64,000 bases of DNA, taken from Microbacterium sp. H83. Lineage in GTDB: Bacteria > Actinomycetota > Actinomycetes > Actinomycetales > Microbacteriaceae. A program made the translations under genes and the position numbers. The notes beneath the pieces were generated by a model, which did not search any database, was not told where the DNA came from, and saw only the letters and a list, made by a program, of their open reading frames with translations. The stretch spans positions 1 to 64,000 of the forward strand of contig NZ_LWCU01000005.1 of the NCBI RefSeq assembly GCF_001650405.1, written 5' to 3'. Of the stretch, positions 29,310 through 38,584 are shown piece by piece (the stretch's first letter is position 1; each line of letters begins with the position of its first letter).

Positions 29310-29397
29310 GTGCGGGGTCAGGAACGCACCTTCGGCGTGGTGCGGGGTCAGGAACGCATCGGAGAGTGCCGTGCGCGCTGCTTTCCTGACCCCGCAC
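29310..29397. repeat. Direct and inverted repeats of a GTGCGGGGTCAGGAA unit
   Basis: The 19-mer GTGCGGGGTCAGGAACGCA occurs at 29310-29328 and again exactly 30 bp later at 29340-29358; the inverse TTCCTGACCCCGCAC follows at 29383-29397. A GGTGCGGGGCCGAATGGC relative lies just before. The block sits between two convergent genes and could form a large hairpin acting as a bidirectional terminator. Confidence 0.75.
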
Positions 29398-29415
29398 GAC
29401 TCGCGACACGGGTCG

Positions 29416-30342
29416 TCAGGCGCGACGGCCCCAGCGCATGCGGGTGACGAGCACGCCGAGCAGGCACAGTGCGCCCCCGACGAACATGAGCAGCGTCGGC
29501 ACCTCCCCCAGGATCGCCCACGACATCAGGATCGCGATGGCCGGCACCACGTAGGTGGTCGCCGAGGTCTGGCCTGCGGTGCTGCGCTGCAGCACGTACG
29601 CCCAGGTCGTGAAGGCGATCGCCGTGGGGAAGATCCCGAGGTAGACCACCCACAGCGTCGCATCGAGGGGCGCCGTCTGCAGCGCGCCGACGAGGCTGCC
29701 CGACCACGGCAGCAGCGCGACCGTCCCGGTCACGGCGCCGAGGAAGGTGAGCGTCGTCGCGTCGGAACCGGCGCTCAGCAGGTGCTTCTGCAGCAGCGTG
29801 CATCCGGCGTACATGACGGCGGCGAGCAGCGCGAGCAGCAGGCCGGTGATGTCGGGGCCGGCAGTGGTCGAGGAGTTCATGCCGATCAGCACGACGCCGA
29901 GGAACGCGATCGGCGCCCCGACGAGCAGCGGCTGGGGGAAGCCCTCGCGCAGGAAGAGGCCGCTGAAGACCACGACCATGAGCGGTGCGAGGTTCACGAC
30001 CATCGCCGCGGTGCCGGCGTCGAGCGTGCGCTCGGCCGCGTTGAGCGCGAGGTTGTACACGCAGAACCAGCCGACGCCCCACACGGCGACGAGCCGCCAG
30101 TGCCGGCGCTCGGGAAGACGGATGCCGTGTCGCATCGCGATGATCGCGAGCACCGCACTGCCCACGGCCATGCGCAGCAGCGCGAGTGCGCCGGGGTCGA
30201 AGTGCGGGCCCGCCCCACGGATGCCGATGAACGCCGAGGCCCAGAGGACGACCGTGACGAGGGCGGCGACGAGGACGAGCGGCCCCTGGCGGCGCGGCGC
30301 GTCCGCGGTGGCGGCGCTCATGGTGCGATCGGTCTTCGGCAT
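29416..30342 (-). CDS. DMT/EamA family transporter
   Basis: A 308-aa protein with ten membrane helices in two EamA repeats (about 20-150 and 165-300). Motifs WASAFIGIR in helix 1, [22 protein letters not shown] and [21 protein letters not shown] in the repeat ends mark the drug/metabolite transporter superfamily. Likely a metabolite or amino-acid exporter; substrate unknown. The ATG at 30342 has GGAGG directly against it, so the ATG at 30321 is a fair alternative. Single-gene unit, divergent from purA. Confidence 0.88.
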   Translation of the reverse strand: MPKTDRTMSAATADAPRRQGPLVLVAALVTVVLWASAFIGIRGAGPHFDPGALALLRMAVGSAVLAIIAMRHGIRLPERRHWRLVAVWGVGWFCVYNLALNAAERTLDAGTAAMVVNLAPLMVVVFSGLFLREGFPQPLLVGAPIAFLGVVLIGMNSSTTAGPDITGLLLALLAAVMYAGCTLLQKHLLSAGSDATTLTFLGAVTGTVALLPWSGSLVGALQTAPLDATLWVVYLGIFPTAIAFTTWAYVLQRSTAGQTSATTYVVPAIAILMSWAILGEVPTLLMFVGGALCLLGVLVTRMRWGRRA

Positions 30343-30477
30343 CCTCCGATGGTGGCACCTGCCACCGACATCGCGCGATGCGCAGAAGCGTCAGCATCCG
30401 TTGTATTCCGGTCAGCATCCGGCGCACCCGGTGTGCGAGCGTCGCGAGCGGCGGAAACGGCCCCGAAACCGCCCTTC

Positions 30478-30550
30478 GATAGGATGGACCTGCCCGCAGA
30501 GGGCCAGCTCATCAGCCGGTGCAAACCCGGCGACAGCAAGGGGGACACCC
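30478..30550 (+). promoter_or_regulatory. purA promoter and short structured leader
   Basis: A likely -10 box, TAGGAT, lies at 30479-30484. Downstream, GCCC-loop-GGGC and GCCGG-TGCAAAC-CCGGC can fold as two small consecutive hairpins, followed by the ribosome site AAGGGGGA before the purA ATG. The leader is only about 65 nt, so a known riboswitch class is not evident. Confidence 0.35.
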
Positions 30551-31837
30551 ATGCCAGGAATCGTTATCGTCGGCGTCCAGTGGGGCGATGAGGGCAAGGG
30601 CAAGGCCACCGACCTGCTCGGCGAGCGCACCGACTGGGTCGTGAAGTTCAACGGCGGCAACAACGCCGGGCACACGGTCGTGGTCGGCAACGAGAAGTAC
30701 GCGCTGCACCTGCTCCCCTCCGGCATCCTCTCGCCCGGCGTGACGCCGGTCATCGGCAACGGCGTCGTGATCGACCTCGAGGTGCTGTTCCACGAGCTCG
30801 AGGCGCTCGGCGCCCGCGGCATCGACGTCTCCCGCCTCAAGGTGAGCGCCAACGCGCACATCATCACCCAATACCACCGCACGCTCGACAAGGTCACCGA
30901 GCGCTTCCTGGGCAAGCGCAACATCGGCACCACCGGTCGCGGCATCGGGCCGGCGTACGCCGACAAGATCAACCGCGTCGGCATCCGCGTGCAGGACCTC
31001 TTCGACGAGAACATCCTGCGTCAGAAGGTCGAGGGCGCCCTCGACCAGAAGAACCACCTGCTGGTGAAGGTCTTCAACCGTCGTGCGGTCACCGTCGACG
31101 AGATCGTCGAGGAGCTCCTCTCCTACGCCGAGCGCCTGCGGCCGATGGTCGCCGACACCGGCTACCTCATCGCCGAGGCGCTCGACCGCGGCGAGGTCGT
31201 CGTGTTCGAGGGCGGTCAGGCGACCATGCTCGACATCGACCACGGCACCTACCCCTTCGTCACGTCGTCGACCGCGACGGCGGCGGGGGCGGCATCCGGC
31301 TCCGGCGTCGGTCCCGGCGCTCTCGACCGCATCGTCGGCATCGTCAAGGCCTACACGACCCGCGTCGGATCCGGTCCGTTCCCCACGGAGCTGTTCGACG
31401 AGAGCGGCGAATGGCTGCGCTCCCGCGGCTTCGAGTTCGGCACCACCACCGGACGCCCTCGCCGGGTCGGCTGGTACGACGCCCCCATCACGCGCTACGC
31501 CACCAGGGTCAACGGCATCACCGATCTCGTGCTGACGAAGCTCGACATCCTCACCGGGCTCGAGCAGATCCCGGTGTGCGTCGCCTACGACGTCGACGGC
31601 GAGCGCTTCGACGAGGTGCCCGTCAACCAGACCGACTTCCATCACGCGACGCCCGTCCTCGAGTACTTCCCCGGCTGGTCGGAGGACATCTCGACGGCGC
31701 GGACGTTCGACGATCTGCCGAAGAACGCGCAGCACTACGTGCTCGCGCTCGAGTCGATGAGCAACACGCGCATCTCGGTGATCGGCGTCGGACCGGAGCG
31801 CGACCAGGTCGTCGTGCGCCACGACCTCCTCGACTGA
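30551..31837 (+). CDS. purA: Adenylosuccinate synthetase
   Basis: A 428-aa cytoplasmic enzyme that condenses IMP and aspartate with GTP, the first committed step to AMP. All family motifs are present: GTP loop [12 protein letters not shown] (residues 6-17), NNAGHT with catalytic His41, [13 protein letters not shown] (IMP site), and VGSGPFPTE and [11 protein letters not shown]. Length is standard. The ATG follows a strong AAGGGGGA site. A lactonase-type gene follows after 3 bp, so they are probably co-transcribed. Confidence 0.98.
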   Translation: MPGIVIVGVQWGDEGKGKATDLLGERTDWVVKFNGGNNAGHTVVVGNEKYALHLLPSGILSPGVTPVIGNGVVIDLEVLFHELEALGARGIDVSRLKVSANAHIITQYHRTLDKVTERFLGKRNIGTTGRGIGPAYADKINRVGIRVQDLFDENILRQKVEGALDQKNHLLVKVFNRRAVTVDEIVEELLSYAERLRPMVADTGYLIAEALDRGEVVVFEGGQATMLDIDHGTYPFVTSSTATAAGAASGSGVGPGALDRIVGIVKAYTTRVGSGPFPTELFDESGEWLRSRGFEFGTTTGRPRRVGWYDAPITRYATRVNGITDLVLTKLDILTGLEQIPVCVAYDVDGERFDEVPVNQTDFHHATPVLEYFPGWSEDISTARTFDDLPKNAQHYVLALESMSNTRISVIGVGPERDQVVVRHDLLD

Positions 31838-31840
31838 GCC

Positions 31841-32950
31841 GTGACCCGATTCTGGCTCGGCGGCTACGGCGCCCCGATGGACGGGACCGCTGAGGGCATC
31901 GGCCTGCTCGCCGGCGACGAGGGCGCGCCGACGGCGCTCTCGTACCGCGGCGCCGTCACCCGGACGCCGTCCCCGTCGTGGCTCGCGCAGCACCCCGCTC
32001 TCGACGTCGTCTACGCGGCGCTCGAGGGGGATGCCGTAGTGCAGGCCTTCGTGCGCACCGGCGAATCGACGCTGCGTCCTCTGGGCGAGCCGGTCGAGGC
32101 GGGGGACTCCGTCTGCCACGTGGCGGTCTCGCCGCGCGGCGACTTCGTCGTCGCGAGCTGCTACGGCGACGGGCGCGTCGTGCGCATCGGCGTCGACGCC
32201 GACGGGCGACTGATCCCGGATGCCGCCAACAAGGCCGCCGAGCTTCGTGCGGCGCTCCTCGGCGAACCCCTCGAGACGTCGGCGCCCGCGGGTGTCGCCG
32301 CCGCGGCATCCGACCCGTACACCGGATCGCGGACCGCATCCGGCGACGAGCGGACCTCGCACGCCCATGCCGCCGCATTCCTCCGCGACGGACGCATCGC
32401 GACCACCGACCTGGGGTTCGACCTCGTGCGGATCTGGCGGCCCGGCCCCGCAGGCCTCGCGCTCGACCACGAGGTCGTCCTGCCGCAGGGCACCGGACCG
32501 CGCCACATGGTGGTGCACCCGAGCGGCCACCTCCACGTCGTGACGGAGTACTCGTGCGAGGTGTTCACGCTCGCCGCGGGCCGCGACGGGACCTGGGCCG
32601 TCGTCTCCTCGGTGCTGTCGAGCCCGATCGCCGAGATCGGGACCGACTCCCCCGCCGAGCTCGCGCGGAGCCGTGACGGGCAGTTCCTGTACACCGCGCT
32701 GCGCGGGAGCAACACGATCGCCGCGCTGCGGGTGCGGGGTGCGGGCGAGGGCCTCGAGCCGTTCGCGCTCGCCGACTCGGGAGTCGACTGGCCCCGGCAC
32801 CATCTGGTGCACGAGGGCAAGCTGCTGGTCGCCGGGCAGCGGTCCGAGACGATCGCGCTGCTCGACCTCGACGAGCGGACGGGCGCGCCGCTCGGCATCC
32901 GCCATCAGGCTCCCGCGCCGACGCCGACGCACTTCCTGCTCGTCCGCTGA
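31841..32950 (+). CDS. Lactonase family beta-propeller protein (6-phosphogluconolactonase-like)
   Basis: A 369-aa protein of the seven-bladed propeller lactonase family. The hallmark segments are present: SWLAQHPALDVVYAALEGD, VCHVAVSPRGDFVVASCYGDG, HAHAAAFLRDGRIATTDLGFDLVRIW, GTGPRHMVVHPSGHLHVVTEY and a final DWPRHHLV. Relatives hydrolyse 6-phosphogluconolactone or similar lactones, though many members are uncharacterised. A GTG start 3 bp after the purA stop implies one transcript. Confidence 0.88.
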   Translation: MTRFWLGGYGAPMDGTAEGIGLLAGDEGAPTALSYRGAVTRTPSPSWLAQHPALDVVYAALEGDAVVQAFVRTGESTLRPLGEPVEAGDSVCHVAVSPRGDFVVASCYGDGRVVRIGVDADGRLIPDAANKAAELRAALLGEPLETSAPAGVAAAASDPYTGSRTASGDERTSHAHAAAFLRDGRIATTDLGFDLVRIWRPGPAGLALDHEVVLPQGTGPRHMVVHPSGHLHVVTEYSCEVFTLAAGRDGTWAVVSSVLSSPIAEIGTDSPAELARSRDGQFLYTALRGSNTIAALRVRGAGEGLEPFALADSGVDWPRHHLVHEGKLLVAGQRSETIALLDLDERTGAPLGIRHQAPAPTPTHFLLVR

Positions 32951-32980
32951 CGCGTCGGCGCGACCGGGATCGGATGCCCG

Positions 32981-33070
32981 CGGTTCACGATTCAGCATGG
33001 ATGCCCGGCCGCGGCGCGGACAACCGCTTTCCGGGCTCGTCCAACGCCCTCCGTGCTGAGTTGTGAACCG
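32981..33070. repeat. REP-like inverted repeat, copy 5
   Basis: CGGTTCACGATTCAGCA (32981-32997) faces TGCTGAGTTGTGAACCG (33054-33070); 15 of 17 positions pair. The 319-bp gap between the lactonase gene and the oxidoreductase gene holds this repeat and a second, different one just after it, and nothing else I can name except a promoter for the downstream gene. Confidence 0.75.
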
Positions 33071-33076
33071 CGCTGC

Positions 33077-33162
33077 GTTCACAACTCCGGAGATCCGGCC
33101 CCGAAACGGCCGCCCGCCCCTCGTCGGCACCGTTTCGCCGCAGGATCTCCGGAGTCATGAAC
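33077..33162. repeat. Long nested inverted repeat
   Basis: GTTCACAACTCCGGAGATCC (33077-33096) pairs with its inverse at 33143-33162, with 18 of 20 matches, and an inner pair CGAAACGG / CCGTTTCG continues the stem. The element abuts the REP-like repeat at 32981-33070 and shares its GTTCACAACTC outer sequence, so the two may be related units. Confidence 0.75.
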
Positions 33163-33269
33163 CGGCACCGCCGGAGAGCCGACCCGCCCGGCCGCATCCC
33201 CGCGGAACAACACACCCGTGACTCGACGTTGCTGATAGGCAAGACTGGACGACGGAGAGGTGCGACGCG

Positions 33270-34703
33270 ATGACTGCTGAGAAGACCGACGAATACGACC
33301 TGATCGTGCTGGGCGGAGGTCCGGTCGGCGAGAACGTCGCGGACCGCGCCGTGCAGGGCGGGCTGACCGCGATCATCGTGGAGAGCGAGCTCGTCGGCGG
33401 CGAGTGCTCGTACTGGGCCTGCATGCCGTCGAAGGCGCTGCTCCGCTCGGCCCAGGCGCTGCGTGCCGCGCAGCACGTGGCCGGCGCCAAGGAGGCGGTG
33501 ACCGGGACGCTCGACGTGCGCGCCGTCTTCGATCGCCGCGACGGCTTCACGAGCAACTGGTCGGACGACGGCCAGGTGAAGTGGCTCGACTCGGCGGGCA
33601 TCGACCTGGCTCGCGGCCACGGGCGGCTCTCCGGCGAGCGCGAGGTGACGGTGACGGATGCCGACGGCGGCACGCGTGTGCTCCGCGCCCGGCACGCCGT
33701 CGCCGTGAGCACGGGATCGGATGCCGTCATCCCGCCGATCGACGGTCTGCGCGAGGCGTCGCCCTGGACCAGTCGCGAGGCCACGAGCGCCGAGGAGCTG
33801 CCCGAGTCGCTCGCCGTGATCGGCGGCGGCGTCGTCGCGGTCGAGATGGCCACCGCCTACGCGGCGCTCGGCTCGACGGTGACGCTGATCGCCCGCAGCG
33901 GCCTGCTCGGGTCGATGGAGCCGTTCGCCGGAGAGCGGGTGGCCGCCGGGCTGAAGGAGCTCGGCGTCGACGTGCGCACCGACACCGGCACGACGAGCGT
34001 GACGCGCACGGACGGCGGGGTCGAGATCGTCCTCGACGACGGCTCGACGATCACGGCCGCCGAGGTGCTCGCCGCGACCGGCCGGTCGCCCCGCAGCGGC
34101 GACATCGGTCTCGACGCGGTCGGGCTCGAGCCCGGACGGTGGATCGAGGTCGACGACACGATGCGCGTCCCGGGGTCGGACTGGCTGTACGCGGTCGGCG
34201 ACGTCAACGGCCGGGTGCTGCTGACGCACCAGGGCAAGTACCAGGGGCGCGCCGCCGGCGACGTGATCGCCGCCCGCGCGAAGGGCGACGACGTCGACGA
34301 TGCTCCGTGGGGTCGCCATGTCGCGACCGCCGACCACGCCGGCGCGCCGCAGGTGACGTTCTCGATTCCCGAGGTCGCCTCCGTCGGCCTGACCGAGGCC
34401 GCCGCGCGCGAGGCCGGTCACGAGGTCGCGGTCGTGGACTACGACCTCGGCGGGGTCGCGGGGGCGAGTCTGTACGAGGACGGCTTCGACGGTCAGGCGC
34501 GACTCGTGATCGACGCGGATCGGGACGTGATCCTGGGAGCGACGTTCGTCGGACCCGAGGTCGCCGAGCTCGTGCAGACCGCCACCGTCGCGATCGTCGG
34601 CGAGGTCCCCCTGTCGCGGCTGTGGCACGCGGTCCCGGCCTACCCGACCGTCAGCGAGGTCTGGCTGCGACTGCTCGAGGGCTACGGGCGGCAGTCCGCA
34701 TGA
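33270..34703 (+). CDS. FAD-dependent pyridine nucleotide-disulfide oxidoreductase
   Basis: A 477-aa flavoenzyme of the dihydrolipoamide dehydrogenase/mercuric reductase group. FAD-binding GGGPVGENVA (15-24), redox CxxxxC pair Cys46/Cys51 in GGECSYWACMPSK, NAD(P) loop VIGGGVVAVEMA (about 190-201), FAD motif LYAVGDVNG, and a C-terminal dimer domain. The C-terminal His of the HPTxSE motif is Tyr (AYPTVSE), as in mercuric reductases and soluble transhydrogenases, so it is probably not a true Lpd. Physiological acceptor unknown. It is not beside any 2-oxoacid dehydrogenase gene. Confidence 0.88.
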   Translation: MTAEKTDEYDLIVLGGGPVGENVADRAVQGGLTAIIVESELVGGECSYWACMPSKALLRSAQALRAAQHVAGAKEAVTGTLDVRAVFDRRDGFTSNWSDDGQVKWLDSAGIDLARGHGRLSGEREVTVTDADGGTRVLRARHAVAVSTGSDAVIPPIDGLREASPWTSREATSAEELPESLAVIGGGVVAVEMATAYAALGSTVTLIARSGLLGSMEPFAGERVAAGLKELGVDVRTDTGTTSVTRTDGGVEIVLDDGSTITAAEVLAATGRSPRSGDIGLDAVGLEPGRWIEVDDTMRVPGSDWLYAVGDVNGRVLLTHQGKYQGRAAGDVIAARAKGDDVDDAPWGRHVATADHAGAPQVTFSIPEVASVGLTEAAAREAGHEVAVVDYDLGGVAGASLYEDGFDGQARLVIDADRDVILGATFVGPEVAELVQTATVAIVGEVPLSRLWHAVPAYPTVSEVWLRLLEGYGRQSA

Positions 34704-34823
34704 CCATTCGGGGCGGGATGCCGGGAGGGAGGGCGCGCGGCGCCATCCGATCCCGCATCCGCTCCGAACACCCATCACCGACTCGGACGCGTCCGGCGCG
34801 CTCGGGGACGGATTGTTTCCCAC

Positions 34824-34874
34824 ATTGACACCCTCGAGCGCAAGTGTTCGGCCGATGTCGGACACCTCTTATAC
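34824..34874 (+). promoter_or_regulatory. Putative promoter/operator before the DUF427 gene
   Basis: A TTATAC box at 34869-34874 is a good -10 element about 28 bp upstream of the start codon. Upstream lies an imperfect inverted repeat, GTGTTCGG and TCGGACAC, around 34842-34864, and a TTGACA at about 34830. TTGACA is too far from TTATAC to form one promoter. The inverted repeat may be an operator. Confidence 0.4.
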
Positions 34875-34901
34875 GCTCGAACCCACCGAGGAGGCAGGAC
34901 C

Positions 34902-35204
34902 ATGAAGGCTGTACTCGCAGGAACCGTCATCGCCGAGGCCGATGAGAAGGATCTCATCGAGATCGAGGGGAACTGGTACTTCCCTCCGGCATCCGTCGCG
35001 CCCGGTGCGCTCGTCGAGAGCCCCACCCCGTACACGTGTCCCTGGAAGGGCGTGTGCCAGTACTACTCCATCGACGACGGCCAGGGCGTGCACAAGGATC
35101 TCGCCTGGTCCTACCCGAACCCCTACCCGAGCGCCTTCGACCGCGTCGGCAAGGACTTCTCCGGCTACGTGGCCTTCGCGCCCGGCGTCGACGTCACACC
35201 GTAG
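34902..35204 (+). CDS. DUF427 domain protein
   Basis: A 100-aa protein matching DUF427: MKAVLAGTVIAEADEKDLIEIEGNWYFPP at the start, then ESPTPYTCPWKGVCQYYSI and AWSYPNPYPSAFDRVGKDFSGYVAF. Small single-domain beta-rich cytoplasmic protein, widespread and of unknown function. GGAGG lies before the ATG. It is 55 bp upstream of the osmoprotectant transporter ATPase gene. Confidence 0.92.
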   Translation: MKAVLAGTVIAEADEKDLIEIEGNWYFPPASVAPGALVESPTPYTCPWKGVCQYYSIDDGQGVHKDLAWSYPNPYPSAFDRVGKDFSGYVAFAPGVDVTP

Positions 35205-35258
35205 CCGTCGGCCGCCTCAGCCCCGCTTCGAGCCGCCCCACCGTCTGGAGACGCGCCC

Positions 35259-36146
35259 ATGATCGAGTTCCGCAACGTCACGAAGCGGTTCCCCGACGGC
35301 ACCCTCGCCGTGAACGACTTCAGCCTCGTGCTGCCGTCGCGCAAGACCACCGTGTTCGTCGGGTCGTCCGGCTGCGGCAAGACCACGCTGCTGCGCATGA
35401 TCAACCGCATGGTCGAGCCGACCTCCGGCGAGGTCGAGATCGACGGCGAGGACGTGCTCGGCGGCGACCCGGTGCAGCTGCGCCGCCGCATCGGGTACGT
35501 GATGCAGAACTCCGGGCTGATGCCGCACTTCACCGTCATCGACAACGTCGCCACGGTGCTGCGTCTGACCGGGGTCAAGAAGGCCGCGGCGCACGAGCGC
35601 GCGCGTGAGCTGCTCGGCACGGTCGGCCTCGACCAGTCGCTCGCCGAGCGGTATCCCAGCCAGCTGTCCGGTGGTCAGCAGCAGCGCGTGGGCGTGGCGC
35701 GCGGACTCGCCGCCGACCCCAACATCCTCCTGATGGACGAGCCGTTCGGCGCGGTGGACCCGATCGTCCGCGCCGACCTGCAGCAGGAGACCCTGCGCCT
35801 GCAGCGCGAGCTCGACAAGACCGTCGTCTTCGTCACGCACGACATCGACGAGGCGTTCCTGCTCGGCGACCAGGTCGTGATCCTCGACAAGGGCGCCCGG
35901 GTCGTGCAGGTCGGCAGCCCGAGCGAGATCATCGAGAACCCGGCGGACGACTTCGTGGCGTCGTTCATCGGCGCCGACCGCGGTCGTCGCGCGCTGCACC
36001 TGAAGGAGACGCCGAACGGCACCGTCGTCGTCGATTCCGAGGGGCGCACGCAGGGCGCGATCGTGGCGGGCGCGGAGAGGTCCGACGGGCCGCTGGCGGG
36101 TCCGGATGCGGCGGCGCTGGGCGCCGTCCAGGGCGGACTCACGTGA
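35259..36146 (+). CDS. Osmoprotectant ABC transporter ATP-binding protein (OpuC/ProV type)
   Basis: A 295-aa ATPase. Walker A GSSGCGKTT (38-46), Q-loop VMQNSG, signature LSGGQQQRV, Walker B ILLMDEPFGAVDP and H-loop THD are all intact. The sequence is closest in pattern to OpuCA/EgtU-type glycine betaine/choline importers, though without clear CBS domains; the last 60 residues are variable. Overlaps the first permease gene by 4 bp (GTGA). With the two permeases and the binding protein it forms a complete importer. Confidence 0.92.
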   Translation: MIEFRNVTKRFPDGTLAVNDFSLVLPSRKTTVFVGSSGCGKTTLLRMINRMVEPTSGEVEIDGEDVLGGDPVQLRRRIGYVMQNSGLMPHFTVIDNVATVLRLTGVKKAAAHERARELLGTVGLDQSLAERYPSQLSGGQQQRVGVARGLAADPNILLMDEPFGAVDPIVRADLQQETLRLQRELDKTVVFVTHDIDEAFLLGDQVVILDKGARVVQVGSPSEIIENPADDFVASFIGADRGRRALHLKETPNGTVVVDSEGRTQGAIVAGAERSDGPLAGPDAAALGAVQGGLT

Positions 36147-36823
36147 ACTGGGTCACGGACAACCTCGACCTCATCCTCGAGCTGACGCCCGTGCACCTGC
36201 GCCAGAGCATCATCCCGATCGTGCTCGGCTTCGTGCTGTCGCTGCCGCTCGGGTGGGTGGCGTGGCGATTCCGCCTCGTGCGCGGGCCGATCATCGTGCT
36301 CACCGGCCTCCTCTACACGATCCCCTCGCTGGCGCTCCTGATCCTGCTGCCGTCGGTCGTCGGGTACTCCCCGCGCAGCGAGGCCAACCTCATCGTCGCG
36401 CTGACGATCTACGCGATCGCGATCCTCGTGCGCGGGGTGTCCGACGGTCTCGACTCCGTCGACGACGACATCCGCCAGGCGGCGACGGCCACCGGCTTCG
36501 GGTCCTTCCGACGCTTCTGGGCGGTCGAGTTCCCGCTCGCCGGTCCCGTGATCCTGGCCAGTCTCCGGGTCACCGCGGTGAGCACCATCTCGCTGGCGAC
36601 CGTCGGCATCCTCATCGGCATCAGGAACCTGGGATACCTCTTCACGAACGGCCTCGACCGCCGGATCATCGCCGAGGTGTTCGCCGGCATCATCGCCGTC
36701 GTCGTGATCGCGCTCGTGATCGACCTGCTGCTCCTGCTCGCCGGCCGGGCGCTCATGCCCTGGACCCGTGCCGCGACGAAGACGACCGCAGCCCAGCCGG
36801 TCGCCGTGGGGGCTCCCGCATGA
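36143..36823 (+). CDS. Osmoprotectant ABC transporter permease (OpuCB/ProW type)
   Basis: A 226-aa permease with about five membrane helices. The cytoplasmic EAA loop reads DDIRQAATATGFGSFRRFWAVEFPLAGPVI, the contact site for the ATPase. GTG start overlapping the ATPase stop; its own stop overlaps the second permease (ATGA). Two different permeases point to a heterodimeric channel as in OpuC. Confidence 0.92.
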   Translation: MNWVTDNLDLILELTPVHLRQSIIPIVLGFVLSLPLGWVAWRFRLVRGPIIVLTGLLYTIPSLALLILLPSVVGYSPRSEANLIVALTIYAIAILVRGVSDGLDSVDDDIRQAATATGFGSFRRFWAVEFPLAGPVILASLRVTAVSTISLATVGILIGIRNLGYLFTNGLDRRIIAEVFAGIIAVVVIALVIDLLLLLAGRALMPWTRAATKTTAAQPVAVGAPA

Positions 36824-37596
36824 ACCTCTTCCTCGAGGCCTTCGCCTGGATGATCGCCCCGGCCCAGTGGACCGGCAACTACGCGCTGCCGAAGCTGCTG
36901 GGCGAGCACCTGACCCTCACGGCGATCTCGGTCGTGATCGCGGCGGTCATCGCGGTCCCGCTCGGCTGGCTCATCGGCCACACCGGCAAGGGACGCGAGA
37001 TCGCGGTGGCGGTGTCGGGTGCGGCGCGCGCGGTCCCGGCCTTCGGCCTGATGATCCTGCTCGTGCTGCTGCTCGGCGTGCTGCGCATCCCCGAGGCCGC
37101 CATCACGACGTTCGTGCTGCTGGCGATCCCGTCGCTCCTCGCCGGGGCGTACACGGGCCTCGAGGCGATCGACCGTCGGGTGATCGATGCCGCGAAGGCC
37201 ATGGGGATGACGGGCTGGCAGGTCTTCTGGAAGGTCGAGGTGCCGCTCGGCCTCCCGCTGCTCGTCGGCGGCCTCCGTGCGGCTCTGCTGCAGGTCATCG
37301 CGACCGTCACGATCGCCGCCTACGTCGGACTCGGCGGACTCGGCTACCCGATCATCCAGGGCATCCCGCTCCAGCGCTTCGACCAGGTGGTCGCGGGCGC
37401 GATCCTCGTCGCCGTGCTCGCGCTGCTGGTCGACCTGCTGCTCGGCGTCGCCCAGCACCTGGCCGTGCCGAGAGGCCTGCGCACGGGCGGCCGTTCCTCC
37501 GGCCGTCGCGCACGCGCCCTCGCACCCGCGGCCGAACCCTCCACGTCCGAGCACGCCTCGGAGCACGGCTCGACGCCCGAGCCCGCCACAGCCTGA
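36820..37596 (+). CDS. Osmoprotectant ABC transporter permease (OpuCD/ProW type)
   Basis: A 258-aa permease with five to six membrane helices and the EAA loop DRRVIDAAKAMGMTGWQVFWKVEVPLGLPLL. The helix pattern and TIAAYVGLGGLGYPIIQGI motif match OpuCD. The last 45 residues are a hydrophilic Ala/Ser/Glu/Pro tail not needed for the fold. ATGA overlap with the first permease. Confidence 0.92.
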   Translation: MNLFLEAFAWMIAPAQWTGNYALPKLLGEHLTLTAISVVIAAVIAVPLGWLIGHTGKGREIAVAVSGAARAVPAFGLMILLVLLLGVLRIPEAAITTFVLLAIPSLLAGAYTGLEAIDRRVIDAAKAMGMTGWQVFWKVEVPLGLPLLVGGLRAALLQVIATVTIAAYVGLGGLGYPIIQGIPLQRFDQVVAGAILVAVLALLVDLLLGVAQHLAVPRGLRTGGRSSGRRARALAPAAEPSTSEHASEHGSTPEPATA

Positions 37597-37646
37597 GTCC
37601 ACAGCACACGCAGTCCCAGAAGTCCCCCCAGAGAAGAGGAAGTCCC

Positions 37647-38570
37647 ATGTTCACAGCACGAGGCAAGCGCTCCGTCTTCGCCGTCGGTCTCGTCGCCGCG
37701 GCGGCACTCGCCCTGACGGCCTGCGGATCGAGCGAGTCGCTCGGCGAGCCGGCCGACTCGGGTGAGAGCTCGGGCGGCGGCGACACGATCGTCGTCGGCT
37801 CGCAGGCGTACTACTCCAACGAGATCATTGCCGAGATCTACGCCCAGGCGCTCGAGGCCGACGGGCACACGGTCGACCGTCAGTTCAGCATCGGCCAGCG
37901 CGACGCGTACATGCCGGACGTCGAGTCCGGCGACATCGACGTCTTCCCCGAGTACACGGGCAGCCTGCTCGAGTACATCTCGGAGGACGAGGTCGACGTC
38001 ACGAGCCCGGAGGACGTCTTCGCGGCCCTGCAGGAGGCACTGCCCGAGAGCCTCACGGCGCTCGACTTCGCCGAGGCGTCCGACCAGGACTCCTACACGG
38101 TACTGAAGAGCTTCGCCGAGGAGAACGACCTGACCACCATCGGCGACCTCTCGAAGGTCACGTCGCCGGTCACGATCGGCGCGGCCCCCGAGTTCGAGCA
38201 GCGTCCGTACAGCCCGGCCGCCGCCAAGGAGGTCTACGGCGTCGACCTCGCGTTCTCTGCCACCGGCCCGACGACGCTCGAGTCGCTGCTCGCCGGCGAG
38301 ATCCAGGTCGCGGACATCTACACCGCCGACCCGGCCTTCGAGACCGAGGACATCGTCGCTCTCGAGGACCCGGAGAACCTGATCATCTCGTCGAACGTGG
38401 TGCCGATCGTCTCGAGCGAGATCGCCGACGACGTCGCCGACGTGCTCAACGCGATCAGCGCCAAGCTCACGGCGGAGGAGCTCGTCTCGCTCAACGTGCT
38501 GAGCACCGTCGACCAGCAGTCGTCGGAGGACATCGCGAAGAAGTGGCTCGAGGACAACGACCTCGTCTGA
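37647..38570 (+). CDS. Osmoprotectant ABC transporter substrate-binding lipoprotein
   Basis: A 307-aa lipoprotein: signal peptide with lipobox LTAC (Cys about residue 29), a short Ser/Gly linker, then an OpuAC-type domain starting TIVVGSQAYYSNEIIAEIYAQALEADGHTV and containing DVFPEYTGSLLEYI. Members bind glycine betaine, choline, proline betaine or, in EgtU relatives, ergothioneine; the aromatic cage cannot be judged by eye. Last gene of the importer operon, ended by a strong hairpin. Confidence 0.92.
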   Translation: MFTARGKRSVFAVGLVAAAALALTACGSSESLGEPADSGESSGGGDTIVVGSQAYYSNEIIAEIYAQALEADGHTVDRQFSIGQRDAYMPDVESGDIDVFPEYTGSLLEYISEDEVDVTSPEDVFAALQEALPESLTALDFAEASDQDSYTVLKSFAEENDLTTIGDLSKVTSPVTIGAAPEFEQRPYSPAAAKEVYGVDLAFSATGPTTLESLLAGEIQVADIYTADPAFETEDIVALEDPENLIISSNVVPIVSSEIADDVADVLNAISAKLTAEELVSLNVLSTVDQQSSEDIAKKWLEDNDLV

Positions 38571-38584
38571 GTCGCGAGAACAGG

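Noticed and set aside
30478-30550. A known riboswitch upstream of purA
   Set aside because: The leader is only about 65 nt and does not show the conserved core of the purine, SAM or cobalamin classes I could compare it with.
33270-34703. Loss of the catalytic C-terminal His as a sign of an inactive enzyme
   Set aside because: Tyr in this place (YPTxSE) is normal in mercuric reductases and soluble transhydrogenases, so it only argues against lipoamide dehydrogenase.
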